Assembly: GCA_905203015.1 (NCBI GenBank)
Contig: CAJKUC010000001.1
Span: 266,912 to 330,911, forward strand
Length of the DNA stretch: 64,000 bases
Direction of reading: 5' to 3'
Source: an uncultured Christensenella sp.
Lineage (GTDB): Bacteria > Bacillota > Clostridia > Christensenellales > Borkfalkiaceae
Shown: one piece after another, positions 24,954 to 33,182 of the stretch
Position numbering within the stretch: the first letter of the stretch is position 1
How the letters are laid out: the number at the start of each line of letters is the position of its first letter
Notes under the pieces: generated by a model
The model's database searches: none
The model's input: the letters and a program-made list of their open reading frames with translations, nothing else
What the model was told of the DNA's origin: nothing
Program-made: the position numbers and the translations under genes

Positions 24954-25015
24954 GCGCGGGGTATGCCCTTATCTTTTCGGAAGAGGCGATGCTCCGCGTT
25001 TTTGCTTTTTGCGGC
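24954..25015 (+). terminator. Possible terminator after the membrane protein gene
   Basis: CGCGGGG (24955-24961) can pair with CTCCGCG (24992-24998) across a 30-base loop, followed by TTTTTGCTTTTT. The large loop makes it uncertain. Confidence 0.4.
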
Positions 25016-25095
25016 GTTTTCGCGCGGCTGCCGTTTTTTTGTATTACGGGGCTTTTCCGGAAATCGATTTCGTACGGGCGGTGGGTGCAAGCAGA

Positions 25096-25124
25096 TTGAC
25101 TTCGCCCGAAAAATCTGATATAAT
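25096..25124 (+). promoter_or_regulatory. Promoter of the AlkD-like gene
   Basis: -35 TTGACT (25096-25101), 17-bp spacer, -10 TATAAT (25119-25124). Confidence 0.75.
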
Positions 25125-25171
25125 CAACTTGATATAATAAACGCGACGGCTAAAAAGAGGACGGAGGAAAC

Positions 25172-25891
25172 ATGCAACTTTGTAAAGAGCGATGGACGAA
25201 AGCAGACGGCGAAGAATTTCAGAAATATCTGTATACTTTCTCGAAAGGGGAAGAAAAGGGCGCATGGGAAAAACGTATCGTGAATACCGCTTTGCCCGCG
25301 ATCGCCGTACCGGGCAAAGAGATCGATTCGATCGTGCGGAAAATCGCCAAAGGTAATTTTCTTTCGTTTCTCGATCTGTGGCTGTGGGAAAATCATTCCG
25401 ACGTGCTGATCAACGGGAAACTGATCGGAAAAATCAAGGATTTCGGCACGATGAAAAGTTATCTGACGGAATTCGATTTCCGCGCGGACAACTGGTCCGC
25501 CACGGATTGCATACGTTTTTCGTTTACGAAGGAAAACAAGGAAGATTTTTTTAATCTCGCCTGCGGATTTATCCGCGATCCGCATGTGTTCGTACGGCGG
25601 CAGGGGCTGATTATCCTTCTGAAAATGACGTCGTTTTCCGAATACGAAGACGGGATTCTGCGGGCGGCGGATTCGCTCTTTTCCGAAACGGAATATTACG
25701 TGAATATGGCGAACGCCTGGCTGATCGCCGAGTGTTTCACGAAATTTCGCGATAAAACGTTTGCGTATTTAAACGGCGCGCCGCACTTAAACGCGTTTAC
25801 GCTGAATAAAGCGATTTCAAAGTGCAGAGATTCTTATCGCGTTTCGGCGGAAGACAAAGCGTTTCTCGCCACGTTGCGCGTAAGAAAATAA
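25172..25891 (+). CDS. AlkD-like DNA alkylation repair protein
   Basis: This 239-residue, mostly helical protein resembles the HEAT-repeat DNA glycosylases of the AlkC/AlkD group, which remove alkylated purines from DNA. Recognisable blocks are IDSIVRKIAKGNFLSFL, WSATDCIRFSF, FIRDPHVFVRRQGLIILL (the usual W/F..VRR.A...L helix pair) and VNMANAWLIAE, corresponding to the conserved K..GWALR/A.. area. The catalytic Asp/Trp residues cannot be confirmed by eye, so specificity stays open. The gene has its own promoter and an AGGACGGAGG ribosome binding site. It is upstream of a DNA repair exonuclease pair, which fits a repair role. Confidence 0.75.
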   Translation: MQLCKERWTKADGEEFQKYLYTFSKGEEKGAWEKRIVNTALPAIAVPGKEIDSIVRKIAKGNFLSFLDLWLWENHSDVLINGKLIGKIKDFGTMKSYLTEFDFRADNWSATDCIRFSFTKENKEDFFNLACGFIRDPHVFVRRQGLIILLKMTSFSEYEDGILRAADSLFSETEYYVNMANAWLIAECFTKFRDKTFAYLNGAPHLNAFTLNKAISKCRDSYRVSAEDKAFLATLRVRK

Positions 25892-25991
25892 TCCGCTGAT
25901 CGGCGAAATAATTTGCGGCTTCTTTGCGGATCATCCGCTTTGCGGCAGGTTCGGAGGCGGGGGAGACGGTATGCGCCCGAAAAAAACGTTC

Positions 25992-26021
25992 TTGACAAAA
26001 CGCCCCGATCGGGTGTATAAT
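25992..26021 (+). promoter_or_regulatory. Promoter of the SbcD/SbcC-like pair
   Basis: -35 TTGACA (25992-25997), 18-bp spacer, -10 TATAAT (26016-26021). The spacer contains the perfect palindrome CCCGATCGGG (26004-26013), a possible operator. No gene lies between 25892 and 26083. Confidence 0.78.
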
Positions 26022-26083
26022 AAAAGGCGTAAAAAAAGGGAAAATAAAAACGCACCGAAAATAACGGGAGGAAGATAAAAACA

Positions 26084-27187
26084 GTGAAAATCATACATTG
26101 TGCGGATTTGCATCTGGGCTCGAAAATGCGTGCGAAACTGCCGGAAGAAAAAGCGGAAGAGCGGCGCGGGGAAGTGCGGGAAGCGTTTGAAAAGATGCTG
26201 CGCTACGCAAAAGAAAACGGCGCGGAAGCCGTGCTGATTTCGGGCGACGCATTCGATTCCGATCGCCCCGCCATGCGGGATAAACAGTTGTTTTATCGCG
26301 CCGTGGAAGCGCACAAAGAACTTACGTTTTTTTACCTGCGCGGCAATCACGACGCGAAAGAGGAAAATTCGCTTACGGAAGATTTGCCGAATCTTTTCAC
26401 GTTCGGAAACGAGTGGACGACGTATTCTTTCCGCGGAGTGAATATAACGGGAGCGGAATGGCACGCGGAAAACGCTGAAAAATTATACGCTTCGTTGTCT
26501 TTGCCCGAAAACGGCGTGAATATCGTGTTGCTTCACGGCGATATCGGCGGCGAAATCGATCTGCGGCGGCTGAAAGAAAAAAACATCGATTATCTTGCGC
26601 TCGGGCATATCCATTCTTTTTCGGAAGGGAAGATCGACGAGCGGGGAACGTATGCGTACAGCGGCTGTCTTGAAGGACGCGGATACGACGAGTGCGGCAA
26701 AAAAGGGTTCGTTCTGCTGAACGTTATTCCGCAGGATCCCGGGGGTATGGGCGCGAAAAACGCCGCAGGCGGGGAGAAAAAAATATCCGTTGCGTTCGTG
26801 CCGTCGTCGATCCGCGAGATCACGGAATACCGCGTGGACGTTTCCGCGGCGAAGAACGATTACGAAGCGCGCGAGATCGTGCGGCGCGCCGTGGTTTCGC
26901 CGCAGAAAGATATGGTGCGCGTATATCTTACGGGCGAAGTGGGCTTCGATCGCAGAGCGCTGGAAAAATCCGTGAGCGAATCTTTAAGCGGGCGGTATTA
27001 TTATGTGAGCGTGAAAGACGAAACGCGCGCGAAATGCGATTTTGCGGCGTATGCGGCGGAAAATAATTCTCTGAAAGGGGAATTCGTGCGTCTTACGCTG
27101 GCGAGGGAAGATCTTACGGCGGAAGAAAAAGACGCCGTGATCCGCCTCGGGATCAACGTTCTCGAAAACGGGGAAGCGGAACTTTAA
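26084..27187 (+). CDS. SbcD/Mre11/YhaO-like DNA repair exonuclease
   Basis: This 367-residue metallophosphoesterase carries all family motifs: DLH (8-10), GDAFDSD (near 54-60), GNHD (near 87-90), LLHGDI (near 147) and GHIH (near 173-176). These bind two metal ions and cut DNA phosphodiester bonds. The C-terminal part (240-367) is a capping region. With the large ATPase encoded 24 bases downstream it would form an SbcCD/Rad50-Mre11-type complex that processes DNA ends or hairpins; the short length of the pair is closer to YhaO/YhaN of Bacillus. The start is GTG, supported by GGGAGGAAG eight bases upstream. Confidence 0.88.
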   Translation: MKIIHCADLHLGSKMRAKLPEEKAEERRGEVREAFEKMLRYAKENGAEAVLISGDAFDSDRPAMRDKQLFYRAVEAHKELTFFYLRGNHDAKEENSLTEDLPNLFTFGNEWTTYSFRGVNITGAEWHAENAEKLYASLSLPENGVNIVLLHGDIGGEIDLRRLKEKNIDYLALGHIHSFSEGKIDERGTYAYSGCLEGRGYDECGKKGFVLLNVIPQDPGGMGAKNAAGGEKKISVAFVPSSIREITEYRVDVSAAKNDYEAREIVRRAVVSPQKDMVRVYLTGEVGFDRRALEKSVSESLSGRYYYVSVKDETRAKCDFAAYAAENNSLKGEFVRLTLAREDLTAEEKDAVIRLGINVLENGEAEL

Positions 27188-27210
27188 AGCGGCGCGGGGA
27201 GAATAAAACT

Positions 27211-29844
27211 ATGAAAATTCTGTTTTGCGAAGTGGAAAACTACGGAAAAATATCGGGGCGAAAAATCGTATTCGACGGAAATCTTCCGCAGTTCTGCGAG
27301 GATAACGGCAAGGGGAAAACAACGCTCTGTTCTTTTTTGCGCGTGATGTTTTACGGTATGGAAACGCGGAGAGAAAAGGACGTCGTTTTCGGCGACAGAG
27401 AGCATTTTTATCCGTTTTCGGGCGGAAGATTCGGCGGCTCGGTGACGTTTTTATACGGCGGAAAAACCTGCCGTATCGAACGCTTTTTCGATGAAAAATC
27501 CGCCACGAAAGATACCTTCCGCTATTTCGAGAACGACGAAGTGAAAGAAGCGAACCCAAGCACGATAGGAAAGGAGATTTTCGGCATGGACGAAGAGGCG
27601 TTCGGAAGATCGCTGCTCTTCGATTCGCGCGACGCGGAAATTTCCGCCACGGTGGGTATGCGCGAAAAACTGGGCGCGGTGGCGGAAGGCACGGGAAAGG
27701 GCGGAAACGCCGCCGATGCCATAGCCTTGTTAGAGAAAAAACGCAAGGAAATCTGCGGAGACAGAAAAAACGCGAATTCCGAAATGTATCGCCTCGAAGC
27801 GGAGCGTGCCGCTTTGGATAAAGAGATCGATTCGCTGAAAGAAAAAACGGCGAAACTCGATTATTTGTATACCGAACGCGCCCGATTGCAGGCGGAAATC
27901 TCTTCGGACGAAAAAACGTTGAACGCGCTTCGCGAAAAGGAAACGCTGAACGCGAAAAAAGAGACGTATCTGAATTATCTTTCTTTGGCGCAGGAACAGA
28001 AAAACAAGCGCGAAGAATTGCAGGCGAGGTACCCGGCGGGGGTGTTTACGGAAGCGGAAATCGATCGTCTGAAAAGGGCGCAGAACGAAGAAGCGAAATT
28101 GAAAGGCGTTCTTTCCGCCGACGGTTTTCCGAGAGAAAAAAGCGATCTTCTCTGCCGCTATGAGGCGGCGTTCGCTTCGGGCGTTCCTTCGGAAGAAACG
28201 ATACAGGGCGTAGAGCAAAGCATTTCGGAACTCGGCAGAATCGAAGCGGCGTTGTCGACGGAGCGCGGATTAAACGAACGGGAAAAGGCGTTGTTTACGC
28301 GATTCGACGGGAAAAACGGGGCGGAAAGCGATTTTTCGCGCGCCGCGCAACTTTCAAAAGCATATCGCGATTCGGAACGCGAAATCGTGGAAGAAGCGGC
28401 AAAACTCGCCGCTGCCACGGCGGAAAACGTTGCGGCGAAACATGCGGGAGAAAAGAAAAAAGGCAAATCCGCGGGAATTTTTGCCGTTGCGGGCGCATTG
28501 CTTCTGCTTCTCGGCGCGGTTCTTTGCTTCGTGAAAACGGCGATCGGCGTTCCCGTGATCGTCGTCGGCTGTATTTCGCTGCTTTTGGCGGCGAAAAATC
28601 GCAAAACGAAAGATAACGCCGCAGAGGCGGATTTCGTATCGTCCGCCGACGGAAAACTTGCCGCGCTGAAGGAAGAACGGGGCCGTCTGGCTGCGGAAAT
28701 CGGCGCGTTTTTAACGCGCTACGGCTACCCTGCGGAAGAAATTACCGCCTCGCTCGATCGCGCCGCGAACGATTATGTGGATTATCTGGCGGCGAAAAAA
28801 AGTTTCGGCGCGTATACGGAAGAACGGCGCGCGTCGGAGCGCCGCAAGCAATCGATCGAAAACGCGCTGACGGAATATTTCGCGCCGTATCGTCTGACGG
28901 ATGGAACGTATTCCGAACGGCTCAGACGTTTAAAAAACTGGATGGATAAATATGCGGATCTGCGCGAAGAAAAACGCCGCGCGGAAGAACGGACGGCACA
29001 GGCAACGGCGAGAATCCGCGAAATAGAAAAGGACGCGGCGGAGATTTTTGCCGCAAGAAGGCTTGCGCTTCCGCAGGCGGAGAACATGCAGAAAACGATC
29101 GGAACGCTGTCTGCCGATTCGGCGGAATACGCAAGATGCGTTGCGGACGAAAAGGTCTATGCGGAAAAGGCGGCGAAATACCTCGAAGAACAAAAACTGC
29201 CAGAGATTCTCATTCCGGAATTTACGGAAAAGAAAGAGGGTAAGGGCGCGGAAACGGGCGAAACGGCGGCTGCGGCTACGACGCGCTTAAACGAAAAGAG
29301 GGGGGAATCGGCGCGCATCGATCGCGAGATCATGGAAACGGAAGCCGCGCTCGATCGCCTGGCGGAAAAGGAAAAACTGCGCGCCGAAAACGACGAAAAA
29401 TATGCCGACGCAAAGGCGCGGCTTTCCGTGTATCGCACAACGATCGAACTGATTCGCCTTGCCGACGATAATCTTATGCGGCGGTATGTGGAGCCCGTGC
29501 GCGGGAGGTTCGTGGCGTATGCGGATCTGATAGAAAAAGAACTCGGCTGGGAAGTGACGATGAACCGCGATTTTTCGCTGTCGTTCTCACGCGGCGGGGC
29601 ACGGCGGAAAGACGGGCATTTAAGCGCGGGCGTGCGTTCCGTATGCGCGTTTTGTCTGCGGCTTTCTCTGATTGACGAAATGTTCGCGGGGCGGGAGCAG
29701 CCGTTTCTGATTCTCGACGATCCTTTCGTTCACCTCGACGAAGAACATTTTAATCGCACCGCGGCGCTCGTGCGCAAAATTGCGGAGCAAAGGCAGTTGA
29801 TTTATTTCACGTGCCATTCTTCCCGTAAAGTGGTAATGGAATAA
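27211..29844 (+). CDS. SbcC/YhaN-like AAA ATPase with central membrane segment
   Basis: This is an 877-residue Rad50-like ATPase. The N-terminal P-loop is DNGKGKTT (31-38), lacking the first glycine of the common G-x4-GKS/T motif. Long charged coiled coils (residues 180-410 and 480-760) flank a hydrophobic stretch of about 40 residues (about 422-462: two membrane segments), and the C-terminus contains LSAGVRSVCAFCLRLSL as the ABC signature area followed by Walker B LILDDPFVHLDEEHF. YhaN-type proteins have this layout and are thought to tether a nuclease to the membrane. It is encoded right after its SbcD-like partner (24 bases). Confidence 0.85.
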   Translation: MKILFCEVENYGKISGRKIVFDGNLPQFCEDNGKGKTTLCSFLRVMFYGMETRREKDVVFGDREHFYPFSGGRFGGSVTFLYGGKTCRIERFFDEKSATKDTFRYFENDEVKEANPSTIGKEIFGMDEEAFGRSLLFDSRDAEISATVGMREKLGAVAEGTGKGGNAADAIALLEKKRKEICGDRKNANSEMYRLEAERAALDKEIDSLKEKTAKLDYLYTERARLQAEISSDEKTLNALREKETLNAKKETYLNYLSLAQEQKNKREELQARYPAGVFTEAEIDRLKRAQNEEAKLKGVLSADGFPREKSDLLCRYEAAFASGVPSEETIQGVEQSISELGRIEAALSTERGLNEREKALFTRFDGKNGAESDFSRAAQLSKAYRDSEREIVEEAAKLAAATAENVAAKHAGEKKKGKSAGIFAVAGALLLLLGAVLCFVKTAIGVPVIVVGCISLLLAAKNRKTKDNAAEADFVSSADGKLAALKEERGRLAAEIGAFLTRYGYPAEEITASLDRAANDYVDYLAAKKSFGAYTEERRASERRKQSIENALTEYFAPYRLTDGTYSERLRRLKNWMDKYADLREEKRRAEERTAQATARIREIEKDAAEIFAARRLALPQAENMQKTIGTLSADSAEYARCVADEKVYAEKAAKYLEEQKLPEILIPEFTEKKEGKGAETGETAAAATTRLNEKRGESARIDREIMETEAALDRLAEKEKLRAENDEKYADAKARLSVYRTTIELIRLADDNLMRRYVEPVRGRFVAYADLIEKELGWEVTMNRDFSLSFSRGGARRKDGHLSAGVRSVCAFCLRLSLIDEMFAGREQPFLILDDPFVHLDEEHFNRTAALVRKIAEQRQLIYFTCHSSRKVVME

Positions 29845-29934
29845 GGCGTTGGAAACGTAACGCATTCCGCCGGTTCCGGTAAATGCCGAGCCGACGAAAA
29901 AACGGTGAAAACCGTGAGGTTGAACGCCGATACC

Positions 29935-29975
29935 AAAAATCTCTTTTTCGTAAATCAACGAAAAAGAGATTTTTT
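29935..29975. terminator. Strong bidirectional terminator
   Basis: A perfect 16-bp stem AAAAATCTCTTTTTCG / CGAAAAAGAGATTTTT with an eight-base loop; T runs in both directions. It separates the SbcCD-like pair from the convergent murG-yunB unit. Confidence 0.92.
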
Positions 29976-30041
29976 ATCTGCCAGGATGCAGAACGTTGTC
30001 ATGTTGTTCACGGGAAGAGGAAAGCCGCGGCAAATAAGGTG

Positions 30042-30776
30042 CTATGCCGTCGCGGTTTTTCCGAGCAGACCGGTTTGCAGATAGGTATCGGGGATTTTTC
30101 CCACCAGTACGCATTCGCCTGCAAGAACGTCGGTCTGAACGGCGAAATTATCCGTGCGCGAAGCCATCACGATGCTTATATCGGCGATGACGTTGAGATA
30201 AATTGAATGTTTCGTCTGGTTGATGCCCACGCTTTCAAAGCCCGAAGAAAAGGAACAGATTACGCTGCAGACGGGCAGAATATCGATATTGATTTTTTTT
30301 CCCACGCCCGATAACGCTTTGATCCCCGTAAGCGCGCCTACGGGGATTTTTACGCCGTTTTCTCCCGTTTCACGCAGATATTTTTGCGAAAGCGAGGCTG
30401 TGTCGCGGGCGATTTTATTGATTTTCAGCGCGTTTGCCGAAATCGCGGCGATATTTCCCTCATCGTCGCGCTCGATTGAAACGAGATCTTCGTAAGAGGG
30501 GTGATCGCCCAACGTTTTGTAAACGGCGTCGTTGATCGCTTCGATTGCCGAAGAGCGCATCGTCGCCTCGCTCACGGAAATCAGCACCGTGGTCACGTTC
30601 GTCTGAAAATAAATCGCGAACGCGAGAAGTAAGACGAAAATAATGCAAAAAACGCGCAGAAATTTTTTTCTTTTATGAGTGGAACGGCGATGTGCGGCGC
30701 GCGACGGTATGCATACTTCGCGCCCGTTTTCGTTGCGCACGGCGTAATCGTAGGGCGGCGTATAGGCGCGGCTCAT
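30042..30776 (-). CDS. yunB: Sporulation protein YunB
   Basis: The 244-residue protein has the YunB layout: a basic N-terminal tail, one membrane segment (about 38-58) and an outside domain with INDAVYKTLG, the GVKIPVGALTG block, and VISVDSS-like segments replaced here by INIDILPVCSVICSFSSGFESVGINQTKHSIYLNV. In Bacillus the gene belongs to the mother-cell sigma E regulon and is needed for efficient spores, so the organism is from a spore-forming lineage. The ATG overlaps the murG stop (ATGA), so translation is coupled. Exact molecular function is unknown. Confidence 0.85.
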   Translation of the reverse strand: MSRAYTPPYDYAVRNENGREVCIPSRAAHRRSTHKRKKFLRVFCIIFVLLLAFAIYFQTNVTTVLISVSEATMRSSAIEAINDAVYKTLGDHPSYEDLVSIERDDEGNIAAISANALKINKIARDTASLSQKYLRETGENGVKIPVGALTGIKALSGVGKKINIDILPVCSVICSFSSGFESVGINQTKHSIYLNVIADISIVMASRTDNFAVQTDVLAGECVLVGKIPDTYLQTGLLGKTATA

Positions 30777-31831
30777 GCCTTTTCCTCGCCGAGGATCGAT
30801 TCTATCTCCCTCAGAATTTTTTCGTTGCCGTTTTTATCGAACGGGCAATTTTTCAATGATTCCGCCATACGCGTATCGTGCATCGCGTTTTCCGCGGCGG
30901 AAAGAAGGTCTTGCCGTAAACGCGATTCGTCGAGCGTGCGGATCAGTCCGCGTCTTTCAAAATATGCGGCGTTTTCCGCCTGATCGCCGCGGCTGCCTTT
31001 TTGCAGGGGTACGATCAGAGACGGAAGGCGCATAGCGGCGAGTTCAAACAGCGTATTGCTGCCCGCGCGCGCGATCGCAAGATCGGCAACGACATAGATT
31101 TCGCCCATGTTTTCGGCGTAGGCAATCGGGTGGTACCCGGCGCGGACGGGGGCCGCTTTTGCGTTTTTTTCTCCGAGTATGTGGATAACGTTATATTTTT
31201 CCGTAAGCGCGGGCAGATTGCAAAAGATCGCTTCGTTGATCGCCGTGCTTCCCGATCCGCCGCCAAAGGCGAGAATCGTCTTTTTGCCGCCGTTCAGGCG
31301 ATATTTTCGCCGCGCCGCTTCTTTGTCTGCTGTAAAAAGAACGTCGCGCAAAGGAGAGCCGACGAATTTTCCGTTTTTGAATTTTTCCGCCGTTTCGGGA
31401 AAGGAAGTAAGCACGAAACGGCATTTTTTTGCAATCAGTTTCGTGGCGAGTCCCGGGGAAAGATCGCTTTCGTGCGTTAAAACGGGAATTTTTTCCTTTG
31501 CCGCGGCGAGGCAGACGGGAAGAGAAACGAATCCGCCTTTCGAGAAAACGAGATCGGGGCGGATTTTTTGCAGAATTTTTCGTGAATCGCGAATCGCTTT
31601 GTATAAAGAAAACGGGATCGCGAAGTTTTTAAGAGTGAACGAACGGACGAGTTTCGGGCATGAAATTTCAAAAAACGGTATACCCGTCGGCGCGAGCAGA
31701 CGTTTTTCTATGCCGTTTGTGCCCGCGTAAAATATCTCGTATGCGCCGCGCTTTTTCAGCGCGTCGATCAGCGCGAGATTCGGAACGACGTGCCCCGCGC
31801 TGCCTCCGCCCGTAAACAGAATTTTTTTCAT
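30773..31831 (-). CDS. murG: UDP-N-acetylglucosamine--lipid-linked MurNAc-pentapeptide transferase
   Basis: MurG adds GlcNAc to lipid I to make lipid II, the last cytoplasmic step of peptidoglycan synthesis. The 352-residue protein begins with ILFTGGGSAGHVVPN (the G loop), then SKGGFVSLPVCLAA, ILAFGGGSGSTAINE, and the sugar-nucleotide motif AIARAGSNTLFELAAMRLPSLIVP before DQAENAAYF. The frame is open to 31891, but the ATG at 31831 precedes the conserved start and follows AAGGCGG, so I chose it. It is paired with yunB rather than the mur/division cluster, which may mean that this copy is part of a sporulation-related unit or simply that gene order has changed. Confidence 0.94.
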   Translation of the reverse strand: MKKILFTGGGSAGHVVPNLALIDALKKRGAYEIFYAGTNGIEKRLLAPTGIPFFEISCPKLVRSFTLKNFAIPFSLYKAIRDSRKILQKIRPDLVFSKGGFVSLPVCLAAAKEKIPVLTHESDLSPGLATKLIAKKCRFVLTSFPETAEKFKNGKFVGSPLRDVLFTADKEAARRKYRLNGGKKTILAFGGGSGSTAINEAIFCNLPALTEKYNVIHILGEKNAKAAPVRAGYHPIAYAENMGEIYVVADLAIARAGSNTLFELAAMRLPSLIVPLQKGSRGDQAENAAYFERRGLIRTLDESRLRQDLLSAAENAMHDTRMAESLKNCPFDKNGNEKILREIESILGEEKA

Positions 31832-31891
31832 TTCAGCCGCCTTTTGCGCGTATCCGTATGTTTTTCGCGCATTGTTTTCTACGCCGCGCAT

Positions 31892-32043
31892 TATATTGCG
31901 GAACGCTTCTTATATTTTGCGAAATTATCTTTTCGTCCTTATATATTATAAGCGTGCGCGCGGGCGGTTATTCCGCATTATCCGTTGCCGCCCGCATTAT
32001 TTCGCTTGTTTTTTCCGCATAGAAAAAATCGCTTTTTTGCGAT
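31892..32043. other. Divergent spacer between murG and pstS
   Basis: No gene is visible. On the minus strand a TATAAT at 31895-31890 could be the murG -10 box, but no good -35 is seen. The half near 32040 contains the Pho box. Confidence 0.45.
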
Positions 32044-32109
32044 TTTACATAAAATTTACATAAAATTGAACGTTTCGTGATAGTAGGGGAAAATAAAATT
32101 TGCTAAAAT
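32044..32109 (+). promoter_or_regulatory. PhoP-dependent pst promoter with a Pho box
   Basis: TTTACA at 32044-32049, TTTACA at 32055-32060 and TTGAAC at 32066-32071 are spaced by exactly 11 bp, the direct-repeat pattern bound by PhoP of Gram-positive bacteria. A -10 box TAAAAT (32104-32109) follows, but no -35 match is at the right distance, as expected for an activated promoter. The cognate regulator and sensor are encoded at the end of the same cluster (36711-39137). Confidence 0.82.
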
Positions 32110-32163
32110 AAGAGCGCAAAACGAAATGAAGGACAAAATGAAAGGAAAAAAGGAGAAAAAATC

Positions 32164-33033
32164 ATGAAAAACACGAAAAAATTTTTAGCGGTATCCTGCC
32201 TCTCTCTGGCGGCGGCGTTTGCTGTGACGGGCTTTGCTTCCTGCAAGAGCAACGAAGAAAAAGCGGCGGACGCGATCGCGGTGGTTACCCGCGAAGACGG
32301 CAGCGGCACGAAATCCGCGTTTATGGAAATTATCGGCCTGAAAGGCGCGCCCGATAAGCCGGGCGTCATCACGGCAAGCAGCACGCAGGCGGTGCTTACG
32401 GAAGTGGCGGGCAACCCCAACGCAATCGCGTACGATTCGCTCGGCTATGTAGACGATTCCGTAAAGATTCTTACGGTGGAAGGCGTTGCGCCCACGGCGG
32501 AAACGATCAAAGACGGATCTTATAAAATTTCCCGTCCGCTTAACGTAGTGTATCAGGCTTCCACGATCGAGAGCAGCGAACTGTTCGGCTCGTATCTGAA
32601 TTTCCTTCAGAGTACGCAGGCGCAGACGATCATTTCCGAAAACGGATATGTTTCCGTGAAAGAAGGGGCTACGGAATATTCCGTGAACGCCGCGCTTTCG
32701 GGAAATATAAAGATTTCCGGCAGCACGTCGTTGCAGCCTCTGATGGTGAAACTTGCCGATAAATTTATGGAAATGCAGAGCGGCGTCACCGTGGAAGTGA
32801 GCGGCGGCGGTTCGGGCACCGGCTACAAGAACACGAATAACGGTACCAGCGATTTCGGGATGATTTCCGAAGAATTCAAATCTTCCAAAGCGGATAAATG
32901 CACCTACTACACCGTAGCGAAAGACGGTATCGCGATGATCGTAAACAAGAGCAACAAAAAGGACGATATATCGATTATCGAACTGCGCAGAATCTACGGC
33001 GCACCGATCGAAAAATGGTCGGATATGCAATAA
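32164..33033 (+). CDS. pstS: Phosphate-binding lipoprotein PstS with permuted half-domains
   Basis: This 289-residue lipoprotein has a signal peptide and lipobox FASC (Cys27). Both PstS half-domains are present but in swapped order. Residues 38-170 match the C-terminal half of usual PstS proteins: VVTREDGSGTKSAF, then VAGNPNAIAYDSLGYVDDSVK and VEGVAPTAETIKDGSYKISRP. Residues 178-289 match the N-terminal half: IKISGSTSLQPLMVKLADKF, VEVSGGGSGTGYKNT, SDFGMISEEFK and AKDGIAMIVN, ending with WSDMQ where the usual protein continues into the second half. So the chain is a circular permutant with complete phosphate-binding loops. It captures phosphate for PstCAB. The ATG follows AAAAGGAG. Confidence 0.9.
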   Translation: MKNTKKFLAVSCLSLAAAFAVTGFASCKSNEEKAADAIAVVTREDGSGTKSAFMEIIGLKGAPDKPGVITASSTQAVLTEVAGNPNAIAYDSLGYVDDSVKILTVEGVAPTAETIKDGSYKISRPLNVVYQASTIESSELFGSYLNFLQSTQAQTIISENGYVSVKEGATEYSVNAALSGNIKISGSTSLQPLMVKLADKFMEMQSGVTVEVSGGGSGTGYKNTNNGTSDFGMISEEFKSSKADKCTYYTVAKDGIAMIVNKSNKKDDISIIELRRIYGAPIEKWSDMQ

Positions 33034-33045
33034 AAACGGCGGTAC

Positions 33046-33112
33046 GCGCGAAACGATTTTCGTAACGCGCCTGCATTGCGGCGGGTAAGGATAAGAGTAC
33101 CTTTTCCGCCGC
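33046..33112 (+). promoter_or_regulatory. Two mRNA hairpins between pstS and pstC
   Basis: A first stem GCGCG / CGCGC (33046-33070) with an inner ACG/CGT pair, and a second with GCGGCGG..AAGG pairing to CCTT..CCGCCGC (33078-33112). No T run follows. They probably stabilise the pstS mRNA 3' end, giving more binding protein than permease. Confidence 0.55.
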
Positions 33113-33182
33113 GGATAAAAGCGGAGGCGGCACGGGGAAAACCGACTCTTCCGCACTGAATCGAAAACAAACGGAGAAGTAA

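Noticed and set aside
32164..33033. PstS explained as a frameshift or truncated tandem copy
   Set aside because: One uninterrupted frame contains exactly one copy of each half-domain in swapped order, behind a normal signal peptide.
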